A stretch of DNA of 64,000 nucleotides from Symbiodinium natans (taxonomy: Eukaryota > Sar > Dinophyceae > Suessiales > Symbiodiniaceae). The stretch covers positions 64,001 to 128,000 of the forward strand of contig CAJNDS010002776.1 of NCBI GenBank assembly GCA_905221605.1, given 5' to 3'. Positions 1-12,610 of the stretch are shown one piece after another; position 1 is the stretch's first letter, and every line of letters begins with the position of its first letter. Under the pieces are notes generated by a model. That model had not been told where the DNA came from and did not search any database. It saw only the letters and a program-made list of their open reading frames with translations. The position numbers and the translations under genes are program-made.

Positions 1-527
1 CTGCGTCACCGCCACGCGTTTTGCCAAGACAAGAACCTTACCACAAGCACCTGCATCACCGCCACGCGTTTTGCCAAGACAAAAACCACAAGCACCTGCG
101 TCACCGCCACGCGTTTTGCCAAGACAAGAACCTTACCACAAGCACCTGCGTCACCGCCACGCGTTTTGCCAAAACCACAAGCACCTGCGTCACCGCCACG
201 CGTTTTGCCAAAACCACAACAAGCACCTGCATCACCGCCACGCGTTTTGCCAAGACAACAACCTGACCACAAGCACCTGCATCACCGCCAGGCGTTTTGC
301 CAAGACAATAACCTTACCACAAGCACCTGCATCACCGCCACGCGTTTTGCCAAGACAATAACCTTACCACAAGCACCTGCATCACCGCCACGCGTTTTGC
401 CAATACAAAAACCTTACCACAAGCACCTGCATCACCGCCACGCGTTTTGCCAAGACAAAAACCTTACCACAAGCACCTGCGTCACCGCCACGCGTTTTGC
501 CAAGACAAGAAGCCTTACCACAAGCAC
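1..527. repeat. 50-bp tandem minisatellite
   Basis: About eleven head-to-tail copies of a unit beginning CTGCRTCACCGCCACGCG and ending CCACAAGCAC. Copies start near 1, 51, 96, 146, 185, 227, 277, 327, 377, 427 and 477. Most are 50 bp; four are 39-45 bp through loss of part of the AAGACAAGAACCTTA segment, and the last is 51 bp. The array runs off the left edge, so its true length is unknown. Since 50 is not a multiple of 3, long open frames exist in several frames at once. They are a by-product of a repeat without stops and not evidence for a protein. Confidence 0.95.
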
Positions 528-660
528 CTGCGTCAATGCGGCGTCACGGGCGACTGCAAGGTTTGCTGATGTGGGGAACGGGGGGGGTTGGTTCCGTCCA
601 TTCCCCGCTCTGCACTACACAATTCTCTTCTCCTCGCAGCATCTCCTCAAAGCACCTTTT

Positions 661-932
661 CCCGTGTGTCTCCTGAATTTCCCCACACCTGCCATGGTTT
701 TAGGCACCTCAAAGCTGGAAGAGCTGGAAGCAGTGGTAAAACGATACATGAAAAGTTTGCCTGCCTCACATCTGAAACCTAACACAGGAAAGGGTTCAGG
801 GTTCACTGAAACATTCTACGTCTGCCTAACATTCCGAAAAGTTTTCGCTTTGAGCGCTCCGTTCTGTGTCTCCTGAATTCCCCACGCCTACCATGGTTTT
901 AGGCACCTCAAAGCCGGAAGCAGTGGTAAAAT
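661..932. repeat. direct duplication, two ~75 bp copies
   Basis: Positions 661-739 and 862-932 are near-identical direct copies, each containing TGTCTCCTGAATT, CCATGGTTTTAGGCACCTC and GGAAGCAGTGGTAAAA. The left copy has an extra ~9 bp (an AGAGCTGGA duplication). About 120 bp of unrelated sequence separates them. No function is evident. Confidence 0.85.
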
Positions 933-2118
933 CGAGACATTCCTGCAGTGGCCGCGCAACCCCTAAAATGGCCAACCCTCAAAAACTCGAGGAAAGTGCA
1001 CATTTCCACGACATGTGCTTCTGTCTGCCTCTGCAAAACCTCTGCGGTCGCGGGGAACGCCTGAAGCTAGCCAAACGGGCCCTGGCTTGTTTTGTGTGTG
1101 AAATTGTCAATCAACTCAATCTTGTCAGCAATCCCTTCTTTAATCCATTTGCGCCGAATCGCCACACGCCCTTGCGCACAGGCTGACGGATTTCGGGTTG
1201 TTTTCCCATCATTGATTTTTTGCTTGGTGGGAGAATGGGCTTGGTTTTGAAGAAGAGCATAGGATGATGGATGCTTCTTGCGACCCAGTTCTAATGAAGT
1301 GGCCCGACCCCCGTAGCAGCCATGTGGGTCTCCTCAATGATTATAACGTTTGCGGGTTAAGCAAAGCAAAACCATCTTCATAGGACAGCGCTGTTGACCC
1401 CACGAATTCGGATAGACTCGGATAGACTTCTCCCTCAAAAAACTGTTGAGATTGCGTGCCTCACAAATCAGCAACTTGCGACCGTGCTGGGCATACATTT
1501 TTTTCTTGCCGCCCCCTGGCTCCTTGCAGACAGTGTCGTTCCTAGTTAGATAGATGCGTTGCCTGTTAGAGCGATGGCGCAGAGTTACAGCGAATTGCAG
1601 GCGTGAAGCGTGTAGCGTACAGTGTCCAATGTCTGGTCGGGTTGCTGAATCTCGCATTGCAGGACCTGGGTTTGCCAGTTATTCAGCAGATACCTCAGAC
1701 ATGCGTCTGACAAGTATAGCTCTGCTAGTGGTCCGAGCTGTTCGAGTTTGTGGCATCAAGGAGCCCCATGCTGATGTTGAAGAAGGCCACGATACAGGCC
1801 TGGGTTCGGATTCCGCGTATTGAACTGAACACTGAACCCTAAACCCTATCATCCCCACCCTGAAGCCTAAACCATCCCAACCCTAAAGACTGCGTTGAGG
1901 GCTCCGAGCTGCTGTCAACTGTTTGGATGTTGTTGTCCAAGGCACAGGTGTGCAGGACTGGTCGTGTCCACAAAAATGACATCACCAGAGCTGTGCCCAA
2001 TCCCGGCAAATCTGTGCCCATGCATTCTGACACGAGTCGCAGAACTCATGGATAGCTATTAAACTGGAGGGATGACACCCCGCATCATGTCAAGTTTGGC
2101 CTGCTGCGTGCTCTGTGC

Positions 2119-3723
2119 CCCCAAGCTCAAAGTGTGCATATCAAGTTCTTCTTGGAGTAATGTTGGACCTGCTTTAAAAATGTAACCCCCCCCCCTCCCC
2201 CCTTCCCTGCCCCCCCCTCCCCCCCCCCCCTCCCCCCCCCCCCTCCCCCTCCCCCCCCCCCTCCCCTCCCCCCCCCCCCCTCCCTCCCCCTCCCCCCCCC
2301 TCCCCCCCCCCTCCCCCCCCCCCCCCCACCCTTGCCCCCCCCCAACTGAATAAAACCAGAGCCGTGGAACCAGATCTCAAACTAAGAACTTGACCTCAAA
2401 AACGATTTAAAAAAACAGGCCCGGCCCGAAATCTTTTCATTCTAGCGGACCCCCAAAACAGAGGGTCCAGATCCTGAATAGCCGGAAAACTTTTCACAAT
2501 AGCGGCCCCCTAGAATATTGCGGGCGCAACATTGTGATTCAGTGATCGAAGATGTGTCAGAAATGAGGCTCAAGGACGGCACAGGCCACCAGCACAGGCC
2601 ACCAAACCCGATGGTCACCCCAGTGTGTCGCCTGTACTCTACAGGCAGAAGGGTTCGAGATGCTCTCGAGATGGGCGCATCTTAGCAGAAGTCACACGGC
2701 ATGGAAAGCGTGCAAGCAGGCCGATTCAGAGTACTGGCGGTATTCCCGGCCCCAGTCTTCTGAGTGCCCAGACCCAAGCCAAGGCCACTGCCCTTAGGTT
2801 CGGGCCCGCAAACGCCGTGAACCTTAGTCGCGTGTACTTCGCTCTACAACCAGAGCGCTCGCTTTACAACTCAACACACCTCCCAGAACACCGACTTTAC
2901 AACTGTAGAACGAAGTTCAAGATTGATTATTTATCTGTGTATACCACTTTGCAAAGCACGTCAGGAAGTTCAGCGCGAGACAGCAAATTTTGGGGACGCT
3001 TTGGAGCCCTCAAGATGCTGGAACGAAATGAGCTGACCGTGCTGGAGTCCACCACTTCCGAGCCGACGGATGAACAGAAATGGCGGCGTGAACAGGATAT
3101 TCATCAGAATCATCACCTTGAGTACTGCTTCCGCTGACGAAGCCTGCTCGACAGAAGGTGGTTTCCTTGGCACTTGGAGCCCTGCGTTTGACTCAACCAC
3201 AAGGACGCCGCAAGTACTGGCTCTCCCATCTCCAAATTCTTATTGCTTCCGATGCAGAGCCGAGATTTACCTTTTCAGGCATCGTAGAAGAGCTCTCTCA
3301 ACTTCGAAGGTCTGCGGATGACACGCGTCTCGGAGGCGTTGAGGCTACAAGTCATCGTGAGTTTGTGCTGGTAGTCGTGAGCCTTGTGAGCTGCCGACTT
3401 TAGGCTGTACGGCTGTGCAGTCCCAAACTGTGGGCTGGCACGTGTCTAGCTGATGTTCGGAAAGAGACTCAGACGCTTCAAGCCACAATGGCTGTTTGCC
3501 TCCAGTCAGTCGCGTCAGGTTGCGCAGAGCCATGTGCCCGAGTAATTGGCAGCCATTTGGGCATTTTGTATTATTTGGTAGGCTGTCGGTTTGATATCCG
3601 CGAGCCTTGTTTGTTCGGCTCTGTGTCGCGGACGCGGAAGCCCCCAAGCTCAAAGCGTACATGTCAAGTTGGTCCCGCTTTGTTCTGCTCGAAGCCCCAA
3701 GCTCAAAGTGTACATGTCAAGTT
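2119..3723. repeat. dispersed 29-bp motif, three copies
   Basis: The motif CCCCAAGCTCAAAGYGTAC followed by ATGTCAAGTT occurs at 2119-2147 (two differences), 3642-3670 and 3695-3723. The last two are 53 bp apart and the first lies 1.5 kb upstream. All are on the + strand. The intervening DNA is unrelated apart from short TCTG/GCTCTGTG words just before the motif. Confidence 0.85.
2186..2343. repeat. C-rich polypyrimidine tract (~158 bp)
   Basis: Almost pure C with single T interruptions every 4-13 bases and no purine except isolated A or G near the ends. Glycine-rich open frames on the minus strand are artefacts of this composition. The G-rich complementary strand could form quadruplex or triplex structures (inference). 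It is also a likely place for assembly length errors. Confidence 0.95.
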
Positions 3724-4170
3724 AGCTTTCGGACACGCGCCGTTGACCAAATGACAAAATCTTTCTTCTGATCCGGGTTGCGTTATGTCGCGTTATGTTG
3801 CGTTCGCCGATTCGAAGATTGTGGCGTTTTCGCACTTAGCCTCTTTGCTTTCTACGCGTACGTTTTCCGACAGATGCCTTCGTTTTCGGATTTGCACCTT
3901 CTTGTTTCAGATTGATTGGGGCGTTCGGGCGCGAATGTTGGACGGACCTTCTTTTTTCTCTCGGCGCGTGCCTGTGGTAATTTCAGAATCTTGGTTTTTC
4001 TGACTCCGCCTCCACGTTCTCCGACTCAGCCCAGCCCTATGCACTTTCTGACTCAGTCCTGCCGTTTTCCGATTGGAGCTTTGCTCTGTGCTGTTTACTG
4101 TCGACTAAGCCCAGGACCCACAACAAACCTGATCTGTTTGGTAATTAATGTAGTTGTCTGCGTTTCTTAG

Positions 4171-4407
4171 GCCTGCCCTGAAATGCTAGGGGAAGTTCAC
4201 GGCCCCGAAGCGGACTTGTTCTGCGTCGGGGCCGTGATTTGGACACTTCTCAGCGGGGGGAACGATGGCGAGGCGCTCTTCTTGCCTCTTGTTCTACAAT
4301 GCAACTGCGCGCAACCTGCGTATGGTTCAGGAGCGGCCGCAGCCCGTCGTGTGCGACTGGATGTCCCCCCCGACGCGGAGTGGGCAGATTACTTGCTGGA
4401 GGAGCTT
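4171..4407 (+). CDS. protein kinase domain exon (partial)
   Basis: The exon appears to start after the acceptor TTTCTTAG (G follows) and reads ACPEMLGEVHG-PEADLFCVGAVIW-TLLSGG. CPEML matches the APE motif of kinase subdomain VIII. ADLFCVGAVIWTLLSG matches subdomain IX, where D-x-[FW]-S-x-G-V-[IL]-x-x-[LM]-L-[ST]-G is typical of CAMK-like Ser/Thr kinases. PDAEWADYLLEEL resembles the W-x-x-x-S-x-x-A-x-D-L-[IL] helix of subdomains X-XI. The N-lobe, HRD and DFG segments were not found upstream in this window. The right boundary is uncertain: a GT at 4408 leaves phase 0, and (GA)n sequence follows directly. I infer a C-lobe exon of a Ser/Thr kinase, possibly a fragment or decayed copy because the rest is not visible. 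Confidence 0.5.
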
Positions 4408-4421
4408 GTCGTTGTTAAGAC

Positions 4422-4468
<47 letters not shown>

Positions 4469-4579
4469 AAGATGGAAAAAGAGACAAAGGTCAAGGATAG
4501 ACAGAGAGAGCTAGAGAATGCCAGGCGGCGGAGGAGTCGGAGTTGGAGGAGTCCTCCAGCATGAGCGAGACGTGGGCAA

Positions 4580-4629
<50 letters not shown>

Positions 4630-4732
4630 GCAGTGACGAAGGTCATGGATAGAGAGAGAGAGAGAGAGCTAGACAGATAGAGAAAATGCCAGGACGATTT
4701 GTGCGTCAGCGAGGCGTGGGCAAAGACAGAAA

Positions 4733-4778
<46 letters not shown>

Positions 4779-4832
4779 GAGAGAGAGAGATGGGTGATGG
4801 AGAGAGAGACAGAGAGAGAGAAGGCCGGCAGC
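4408..4832. repeat. three related (GA)n-filled, intron-like blocks
   Basis: Three blocks share an architecture: a GT start (4408, 4572, 4716), an AAGACAGA word, a long (GA)n run, a GG(T)CA(A/T)GGATAGA-type middle in the first two, and a CCAG or GGCAG end (4524, 4692, about 4832). Blocks 2 and 3 both begin GTGGGCAAAGACAGAAAGAG. Blocks 1 and 2 both end near AATGCCAG followed by G. Between them lie 47-nt (4525-4571) and 23-nt (4693-4715) segments that could be micro-exons. I read this either as consecutive homologous introns or as a tandem duplication of a (GA)n segment. Confidence 0.6.
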
Positions 4833-7800
4833 GAGAGCTGATATGCTGCTCACTCACGGGCCGCGCTGACTTTAGACCAGTCTCTTTTGAAGGGGGGCGG
4901 GAACCATAAGTGTTCCTCCCCCCCTCTAGGGGGTTGAGCCTTCAGCAACGGCAGGCGATGCCTGCAGGAGTCTGAGGAGGCAAGACTCTCATCTTCGTTC
5001 TGTTTCTTCGTACTTCGGCTTCCATTCCTGGTCACTCACTTTGTTGTAGCAACATCCTGGGCAACCCTGTGGCCTAGATTCTTCATCTCACACATCTGTG
5101 CTGCATGTTCATTTTGGTGTCCCGAATGTTCATGTTGTTTCTTGTGGCGCAGCGGGTCGCTTCCTGTTCCTTTTGATGTCCTTGGCCACGGCGGCCAGAG
5201 TGCAAGTGAAGTCCTTTTTGGCTTTTGCACATATCCAGATGGAATTGCACGAGGCAGTGGTCCAAGGTCCAAATCGCCGGAGTCGTTGGACGATCGCGTG
5301 GTGCCTCCATGCCTTGGACTGGCTTGACAGGTTCAGGTGTGCAGCTGCTTCAGGGTTTCCTGCAGGACGGGAAGAGGCTGCGTGTGTCGTTTGGCTTGCA
5401 TGTATGTCGGTATGTGTGTATTTCTATGTAAGTTCTTGATAGCTTGAGGCCGGCTTTTAAGGATGCAAGAGGGCACAAGGGCATCATCGCAGAATGTAAG
5501 GCGTTTGCCGACATTCCATTACAGCAACCTGTCGGGTTTACCGCTGTTCTATGCGGTTTTCTCGCAACGTGTGACTGCATGAGCCTTACTTGGGTTCTTG
5601 TGGTGAATATTTTGGGTTGAAGTAGGGGCTTTTTTGATAGATACATGACATTTTCCAGCGGCGAGCTAGTTGCTGTTATGCCTCGAGATGTTTGGGGGGT
5701 GGGGGTCTGGGGTGGGGGTGTTACGCGTGTTGCATAGGAAGTTAAAAACCTGATGTTGCGACGAGTGACGATGTCTGGAAATTGGAAATTGTGTAGGCTA
5801 GATTAGATGGTCGTAATATTCTGAACCACAAACGCAGCTTTGACGGCACAGGTCCGCCTCCTCAAAACGCAACCTTGGGCACTCGAGCAATTGCAAGACT
5901 GGGTTTTCATGTTTGTGCAAAAAGGCAAGATATCACCTCCACGCGCATCATGTGGAAGCTGTTGCAGCAGCAGTTTATGTGACGACACCGTTGAGTGGCA
6001 CCAGGCCAGGTGCGAATCACATGCTGTACTCTCCATCGCCACTGCGCGAGCAGTATCCGTTGCAGCTGCCGTGCGTGGACAGATGCGAGATGCATGCTTT
6101 TCGTTGCTGAGCTTCGCACTCCTGACAATTTGCTTTTAGCATCTGTTAGCGTCAAGATGTGCAAAGGTCCATCACCTAGCTGGTAAGGTGATGAAAAAAA
6201 CCCGTTCGAGGCACTAAGCACTTCCGAAAGTGCAGGTTTGAACTCGCTGGTCTTGAGACACGGCAGTGCTCGCCCAAGATTGGAAAATCGTCGTCGCCAG
6301 ATTCTGACGGATGCAGCAACAGAAGAGGAAGCCTCACCGGAGACTTTCCATGGCCATTGGGCGGAACTTCCTAAAACTCTGTACAACAGCACGCGCGCAT
6401 GTGCGCCACCGTCGTTCTCGCCCAGCTCGCTCGGAGTACGGTTTAGGGTTTAGGGTGTTGCATAGGGTTCAGGGTTGAGGGACTTGAGAAAATCATCCGG
6501 ACGCCCAGCGTCTCAGCAGTTGCGCCTCTTGGGCTGCGATCGTCGTGTTGCTGTTCATCACCCGAAACATCCACATGTCTTCGGGAGGATGTGGGATTGC
6601 CAACTCTTCTCCGGCATGCCTTGCTGGAGTGGATTTGGCTGGCAGACAGCAGAACATAGGACTTCCGATGCTGCTTTCCGGTGAACAAGCGCCCTGTCTG
6701 TTTGGTTAGAAATCAAGGTGAAATCAATACAGACGGTCGGTTGTCTGGCAACCTACGTGTGTTTCTTGGCTGGGCGGTCATGCGATTAGCTGGCTGAGTT
6801 TGGAGGTGCCCCAAACCCTAGACCCTAGACCCTAAACTTTAGGCCCTAAACCCTAAACCTCAACCATTACATAGAACGGGGACACGTGAGTGGGGCTCAG
6901 TGTCCCACCTTTAGAGGCCCTGTCGCCTAAAAAACAAACGCCCACTTACGGGTCTTGTGTAGTTGGAGTTTTGTTAGTTGTTGTACTGTTGTATACATGG
7001 GCGCTGGGACGGACAAAGACCCTTTGTCCACGCAGAACCCCTGAAATTTTCCTCCAGTCAATAACGAGGGACTTCCCTGGAGCGCTAGGCGGGTGGCAAA
7101 AAAGCCTAATCCCGGGTGGTTTGCAATGCTTGCACGGGCACAGGGATCGGGAGATTTCGGGGGGCCTTTGGCTTTAAGGCCTTGCTTTGCTTTGGGGCTG
7201 CTGTGGCGATGGTCTAAAGTTCACAGCCTCATAGGGTTTAGTGTTCGGGGCTTAGTGTTGTTCACAGCTGCCCAGTTTCATGATGGTGCTGATGCTGATA
7301 ACAATGGTGGTGCAGTGAGGGTCGTAACGACACGTAAAAATCAACAATAGCAATGCGTCTACAGGAATTCACACAAAGTACGAAAAATAGAAATACGAGA
7401 AGCAAATAAAGCACTTGTGGCAGCTCCGGAGCGATGTCTTCTCCCGTCTGCACTTCCAAGCCCATAACCCGAGGCTGCAGCTGAAGGCTGCTGAAGGTAT
7501 CCGCGGAAAGATTGAACACCAACGCACAGTCCACAGTCTTCCCTCCCTACTCCAACATCCAAGCCAGAAGGAGTCTGAGATTGTCTGAGACTCCCTCGTT
7601 CCTTCGCGTGGGAGGCTCAACTTCTGGTTTCCGGGCCTCAGGCATAAACTATAGCTGCCTGCGATGCATAGCTCTCGGAAACGCACTGCTGACACACTGC
7701 TCCTGCCTGAGGAAGTAGCCTGACTGCACGTGCGAGCTGAGCGATGGGGTACACAAAGGCTGGGGGGAGATCGTGCTTGTGCCTCGATGACCATCAGCCA

Positions 7801-9369
7801 TGAACACGAAGGTGACCCTTGCGCTAGGGCCTTCGCCGGATGTGCTGACATTCTGCGGAGTGGTTTGCTTGGCCGGAGGCGTGCCGGTGAGATGGATTCA
7901 AAGGTTTGGGGTTGAGGGTTCGGGCTTTGAATTTCTCACCGCGTGCTGCAATGGAAGTAGATTGTGGTTTATTGCTACACAATACAATGAGCCTTGTGTG
8001 GGGTATCTTGGTAATTTTGTTCTTCACTGGGCCATGGGTATTGTGAAAACTCGCGAGGGGCACGACAAATCGCCGCATAGTATGGGATCAAAAGAACGGT
8101 TCCATGCTGCAGGCCGGCCAGTTTCCACGGGTGGCAGAAGAGCGTTTAGAGCGTCTAAACTGCGAGAAGCATGGGCTGCCCGTCACCGTGCCTATAGGTC
8201 TTGGTCGGAGGTTTTGAAGCTCGAAGTTTCGGCGATGGTGTTCTCAGAGCAAGACAGATCCGGCTGAAGCCGCGCTTTTGTTGCGGACGGCATCTTGTGT
8301 GTCTCTCTTCTTGTAGTCTTTGCAAGGAAAGAGCTGCACTGTGCCCCGTCGGCCTGCCGCTACCTGCTACTTCCCTTTTACCTGGTTTGGCCGGACGGCA
8401 CCAGGAACCTCCGATTAGCTTGACGCTTCCCCAGGCCCTTTAGGCCCGACCTCCCCGCAGAAAGCCGGACAGGCCTGAAGCCCAGCGAGGAAAAACACGC
8501 TTGACCCAAACCCAAAGGCATCAAAACCCCAAACTCCAAAAGGCCCAAAAGAATCCAAAAGCCCAACGATGCAACGAATCCGAATAACCAACTTCCGTTA
8601 ATCCCGTACCTGAACCCTGAACATCCCTGAGCCCTAAACTCTTTGACGAAGTTTGACAAGGGACTCGACTGCTGCCATTCCTGCCCACACCTGTTACCCC
8701 AAACCCTCATTTAACCTCTGCAAAGCCCTGTAAAACCCGAAGTTCCCGCACCAATGAGCTGGTCTCTTCAAGTCTTCGGATAAGTGCAGCTGGGTTTGCA
8801 CGGCTCCGACGCCCGAGCAGGCTCTTTTCGGGGGTTGAAAGGGCTTCTAGAACCGCGCGAGCGCGGCTCAGGATTTAGGGGCGAAGGATGCGGGTTTAAG
8901 GCTTCAATTTGCGGAGGGCGCGTTGGTGAAGTCAGGAGGTAATCCTTATACTCCTGACCCGGATTCTCCAACCCGGGCCTTGATGAATTCTTGTAGGGTT
9001 TAGGGAGTTTAGGGAATAGGGCGTAGGCAACTTCATGGAGTCTTGATGCCATGCTCGGGCATTGTTTCACAGTAGGCCTTGTCGGCCATCGCGAATGATT
9101 GGCCAAAGTTCGCCGACTTCACGCTACTTGCCCCGAAGGACTTAAAAGAATTGGCGAGGGCCGAAGTCGGGTAAAGGGTCAGGGCAAATTAAGTAAGAGT
9201 GATTGGATGCTGCAGTGTCCGAAGAACGGCAATCTTCAAGCTACGAGCCTACAGTGCCCACACTCGGCTCCCCGATGCTTAGGTTGTTTAGGGTGGCCGG
9301 AGGTCTCTCTCTGCAAAGAGACCCTCAATCAGAGTGTCCTTATGCCAGGAAAGAAACCACAACAACCAC
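4833..9369. other. no recognisable gene
   Basis: About 4.5 kb with short open frames on both strands (for example 5907-6392 minus, 7369-7851 minus, 7800-8267 plus) but no domain motif, no repeated module and no convincing exon/intron joins. Short TTTAGGG or CCCTAAA words are scattered (around 6443-6475, 6815-6865, 8990-9020), as elsewhere in the window. I cannot exclude small exons. Confidence 0.5.
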
Positions 9370-9662
9370 CATGAGCTGCTAGGTTTGAAGATCGCTGGTT
9401 CAGGTCGGCTGAGGTCTGCACGCGTGCTGGAATTTACTCTGCACGTGTCTACACAACGAAACACCACTGTGCTGACACAAAAGTCGCTCGAAACTCGGGC
9501 TTGAGAAGCGGCATGCCTGTTTTTGGTCGCACGACTACTTGGACTGCCAAGAGCAGGGCTTTGGCGCCGGCAGAAGCTTTAAGCTCTAAACTCTCATTGG
9601 CTATAAGAAGCAGCAAGCCGCAGCAAGCCCCTAACGCACTTGCCATATGTGGAGACGCGATG
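9370..9662 (+). repeat. dispersed ~290 bp repeat, copy 1
   Basis: Homologous, in the same orientation, to 12318-12593. Shared words include TTCAGGTCGGCTGAGG, CTACACAACGAAA, AGCAGCAAGC, CAAGCCCCTAAC and GCCATATGT, in the same order with small indels, giving roughly 70% identity by eye. No inverted ends or poly-A tail were seen. Copy 2 ends just before the start of the dsRBD-like gene, so this repeat may be a duplicated gene 5' flank and not a transposon. Confidence 0.8.
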
Positions 9663-12317
9663 TTTCCCAGCAAGGACTTGACCACACGATAATATAGCAT
9701 ACTATAGGTTATTCAATTCGTACTGCCAAAATTCACGTCCTTGGCAGAGGCTGGGCTCAAGATCTGCTAGGAAACCCAAGGCTGCAATAGAACCAAGTTC
9801 ACATCTTGGGGCTAAGAGCTATCCTCTGCACTGCCGGAGGTGTCCGCACATCCACAGGCTCTTCGGAATAACTTGCGTATGTTGGGGGCTTGCGACGCGA
9901 AACGCTCAGCCTGCTTGTCGTTGTGAACTCAGGAGACTTGCACCGCTCTACCTAGAACCATATGGATTAACGCACGTGTAAATACACCCCGTTTGGGATT
10001 CCTCCACGGAATAAGTCGGCATGACTGCGGCATGACTCCCTGTTCAGCTGACACATGCTGACATCATCCATGATGGTGGAGGCACTCCCCCCCACCCTAA
10101 TAACCCAACCTTGTCACTGCATCGTTACATCCTCCTTTCTCGTCGGCATGGGATTGGCAACCGATGCCACAGCTCAGCGACTTCTGCACCAGCCTTTGTG
10201 TGAGGAAGGCCTGGTTGGAGAGTGTCTTGCGCTGTCCTGCATTTGTACAATGAAGTAGCAGGGTCACAGCAGGCTTCATATGGTTTTGGTTTCCATCCCC
10301 GGCAGGCGCTAGCGCAATGATCCGGTCACCAGTTATACTGGCTGAAAACAAGCACTCGGGTACAGCGCATGGCCGCGGTGGAGCGAGCGATCTTCTTTAT
10401 CGACAGTATGCACCCGTTCAGGTGGCTGCTCCCTCGCCTGAAGCTTAGGAGGGCAATGCCGCTTTGCTGCAGGGTCATCGTGTCATACTGTGCTACTTGT
10501 ACAAGACTACTCGAGCTACAATTCGGCTGCCATTTTATACTTTGAGAATGCAGCGCGTCTCTCTTGGTGGTTTGCTGTTGCTGGCTGTTGTATGCGAAGA
10601 CTTGCGTCCCTCTTCGAGTTTGGGGGGCTGGCCGAGCATGAGTTCACCTCGGGGTCTTTTGAGAAGCTTTGTGGGTTCCCAGCTAGATGTTTGCTTTATC
10701 TTGATGGCCATGACTTCTGTTCATTTCTAGCAAGGGCTGGGCGTGGCATATAGCTGCTGTTGTAGACTCACAAGTGAGTCATTGCAAGTGAGTCATGAGT
10801 GTTCGGCCTTGCCGTTTTGCCCAGTGGAGAAGATGATCTTCGTACCCTACAGTAGCCGATCAATGCTGTGCGCTGTCACGGAACCTTCTGCAGGCTGCTT
10901 CGGCAACACTCCCGCGGGCCCGTGGGACCTTGCTTCAGGAGATTGCCGCGCAAGCCGTGCAGACGATCAGGCGGGCAATCTTTTGAGGTGTTCGTGCTTC
11001 CAGGGAACCCGGAAATGCAGTTTCTGGCTCTGGCTCCACAGCTGAGCCGTGCGTACGGAACCTGCTCGGGGTGATGCGGCATCGTCAGTCAACAGCAGGA
11101 TGATTTCATGTTCGGGTCGATGTGCAGTTGGTGCTGCTCTGGACACTTCCCATCACACCCATTCTCCTGGAGCATGAGGTGGTGGCCGACATGCCAAAAC
11201 AGGTGCAGGCACGTCAAATTTAGTCTGATGCACTTTCTTGCGTTCTGTTGGCCCTGGCTGCAACCTTCTTCCAGTTGACAGGTTGTGACAGACACAAAGA
11301 GAGAGCCGGGTAGGATCGGGTAGGTTATTTGGGCGGCCAGAACTGCAGAGGTGACAAAGCCAGTTTGCGGATTCTGCTAGGCCCAGGCACCCCGGTCCGA
11401 ATTCCTCAGATCTCAAAGCTTGCTTTTTGAAGCTGAACAGGTCACCACATCTCCATTCTTGCATACCGGCAAACGCTTTGGCGTTCCTTACTTAGCGTAG
11501 GTCAGGAAGCTTGAAGCGAACGAGCACGCTATTCAATGCGTTAAGCTTGAATGTGCCCCTTTTCCTAGGTCCCGCCACCGCCGCTTGGCATCAGCCGTAC
11601 TCAGCCACTCCACAAAGGCACCTCGGCAAAGCTCGAAGAGCAGCTGCCCACTCAAGACATTTCAAGACCATTTGTGTCCGATGGCTGGCCAGGTGACTTC
11701 TGCACAGGCCTGGGGAAAGTGCACATGTTTTGTCAGCGGCTCTTCCGTTGGATTCACCATGAGGTCTGTCGAACACGGTACCCAGACACTCTCGGCGGCA
11801 TGCCAGGCAACATGCCAGGGCCTGGCAAGAACATGGAACAGGAATTGGCCAGCATAGTCAAATGAAGTTCGACGGAGTAAGCATGCCCTGAAGGCAATGA
11901 TGACGGAATGGTGGCAGCAGGTTCAAGCAGGCTTGCTTGTGCTTGATTGTCAGGCTGCATGGCCATAGAAGTGATCATCTGCTTCAGCCCGGAGACCCGA
12001 ATCTCTCAGCTGCTGTCTTGCTGCTAAGTGGGTTGGGCGGCACGGAGAAGGGGAAGGTTTCATATGTCGAGCTCAGTTCAGTTCAGTTCCTTGCCTTGCT
12101 GCTCCCGCTCTTCCGAGATCAAGCGGCTGCCCCTAGGCGCTGAGCAACATGAAGTAGGTCACAACCCAAACCCTCAGAGCATCCCAGAGTCCAGGAGCTC
12201 AGCCTCGCTGCTGGGGCGAAGCTGCAGAACCAGCAGCGCCTGCGGCTCATTTTATCTGCGCAGCTGAGCTGAACATCGAAGAAGAGCAGAACAGGGACGG
12301 ACTTCGGGCATTGCGGC
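9663..12317. other. no recognisable gene; weak exon-like segments
   Basis: No domain is recognised. Two stretches have protein-like composition but no identifiable family. Around 10490-10753 (plus) the reading is rich in aromatic and small residues. Around 11711-11866 (plus) the reading ends in a Gly-Met-Pro-rich tail followed by KNMEQELASIVK and a stop. I list them only as places to check with transcripts. Confidence 0.4.
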
Positions 12318-12593
12318 ATTGAGATGCTAAGTTTGAAGATCTCATGGTTCAGGTCGGCTGAGGGTCTGCACGCATGCGGGAGCCTGCACTTCTTTACACA
12401 ACGAAAGACCACCACGCCGACGCAATAATTTCTCGTAGCTCGGGCTTGTAAAGCGGTACTTGGAAGGGCGGTCAGGCCAGGCCTGCGAAGCTCTACAGAG
12501 TCGAAATTTTCATTGGCGCAAGCAGCAAGCAGCAAGCCCCTAACACCATAAGAGTGGGCACATGTGGGCACATCTGTCGCCATATGTCGCCAT
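12318..12593 (+). repeat. dispersed ~290 bp repeat, copy 2 (gene 5' flank)
   Basis: Second copy of the element at 9370-9662, in the same orientation. It ends within about 20 bp of the likely start codon region of the dsRBD-like gene (12564 or 12611). It may therefore hold the promoter or 5' leader, with the partner copy 2.7 kb upstream being a truncated duplicate. This is inference from position only; no known promoter element is visible. Confidence 0.75.
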
Positions 12594-12610
12594 GGCACAT
12601 GGTCCAGCCC

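Larger units (their letters stand above)
528..4170. other. no recognisable gene; repeats and simple sequence
   Basis: I see no supportable coding region here. It holds a short direct duplication (661-932), a C-rich tract (2186-2343) and three copies of a ~29 bp dispersed motif (2119-3723), listed separately. Short telomere-like words (CCCTAAACC) occur near 1835-1885. Open frames such as 2625-3137 show no motif, no repeated domain and no convincing composition. The right end (4141-4170) reads like the 3' end of an intron preceding the kinase exon. Confidence 0.6.

Noticed and set aside
1-527. CRISPR-like regular spacing
   Set aside because: The repeats are contiguous with no unique spacers, and the sequence is eukaryotic.
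166-876. 236-codon open frame over the 50-bp minisatellite
   Set aside because: The repeat lacks stops in several frames and its period is not a multiple of three; the reading after the array has no motif.
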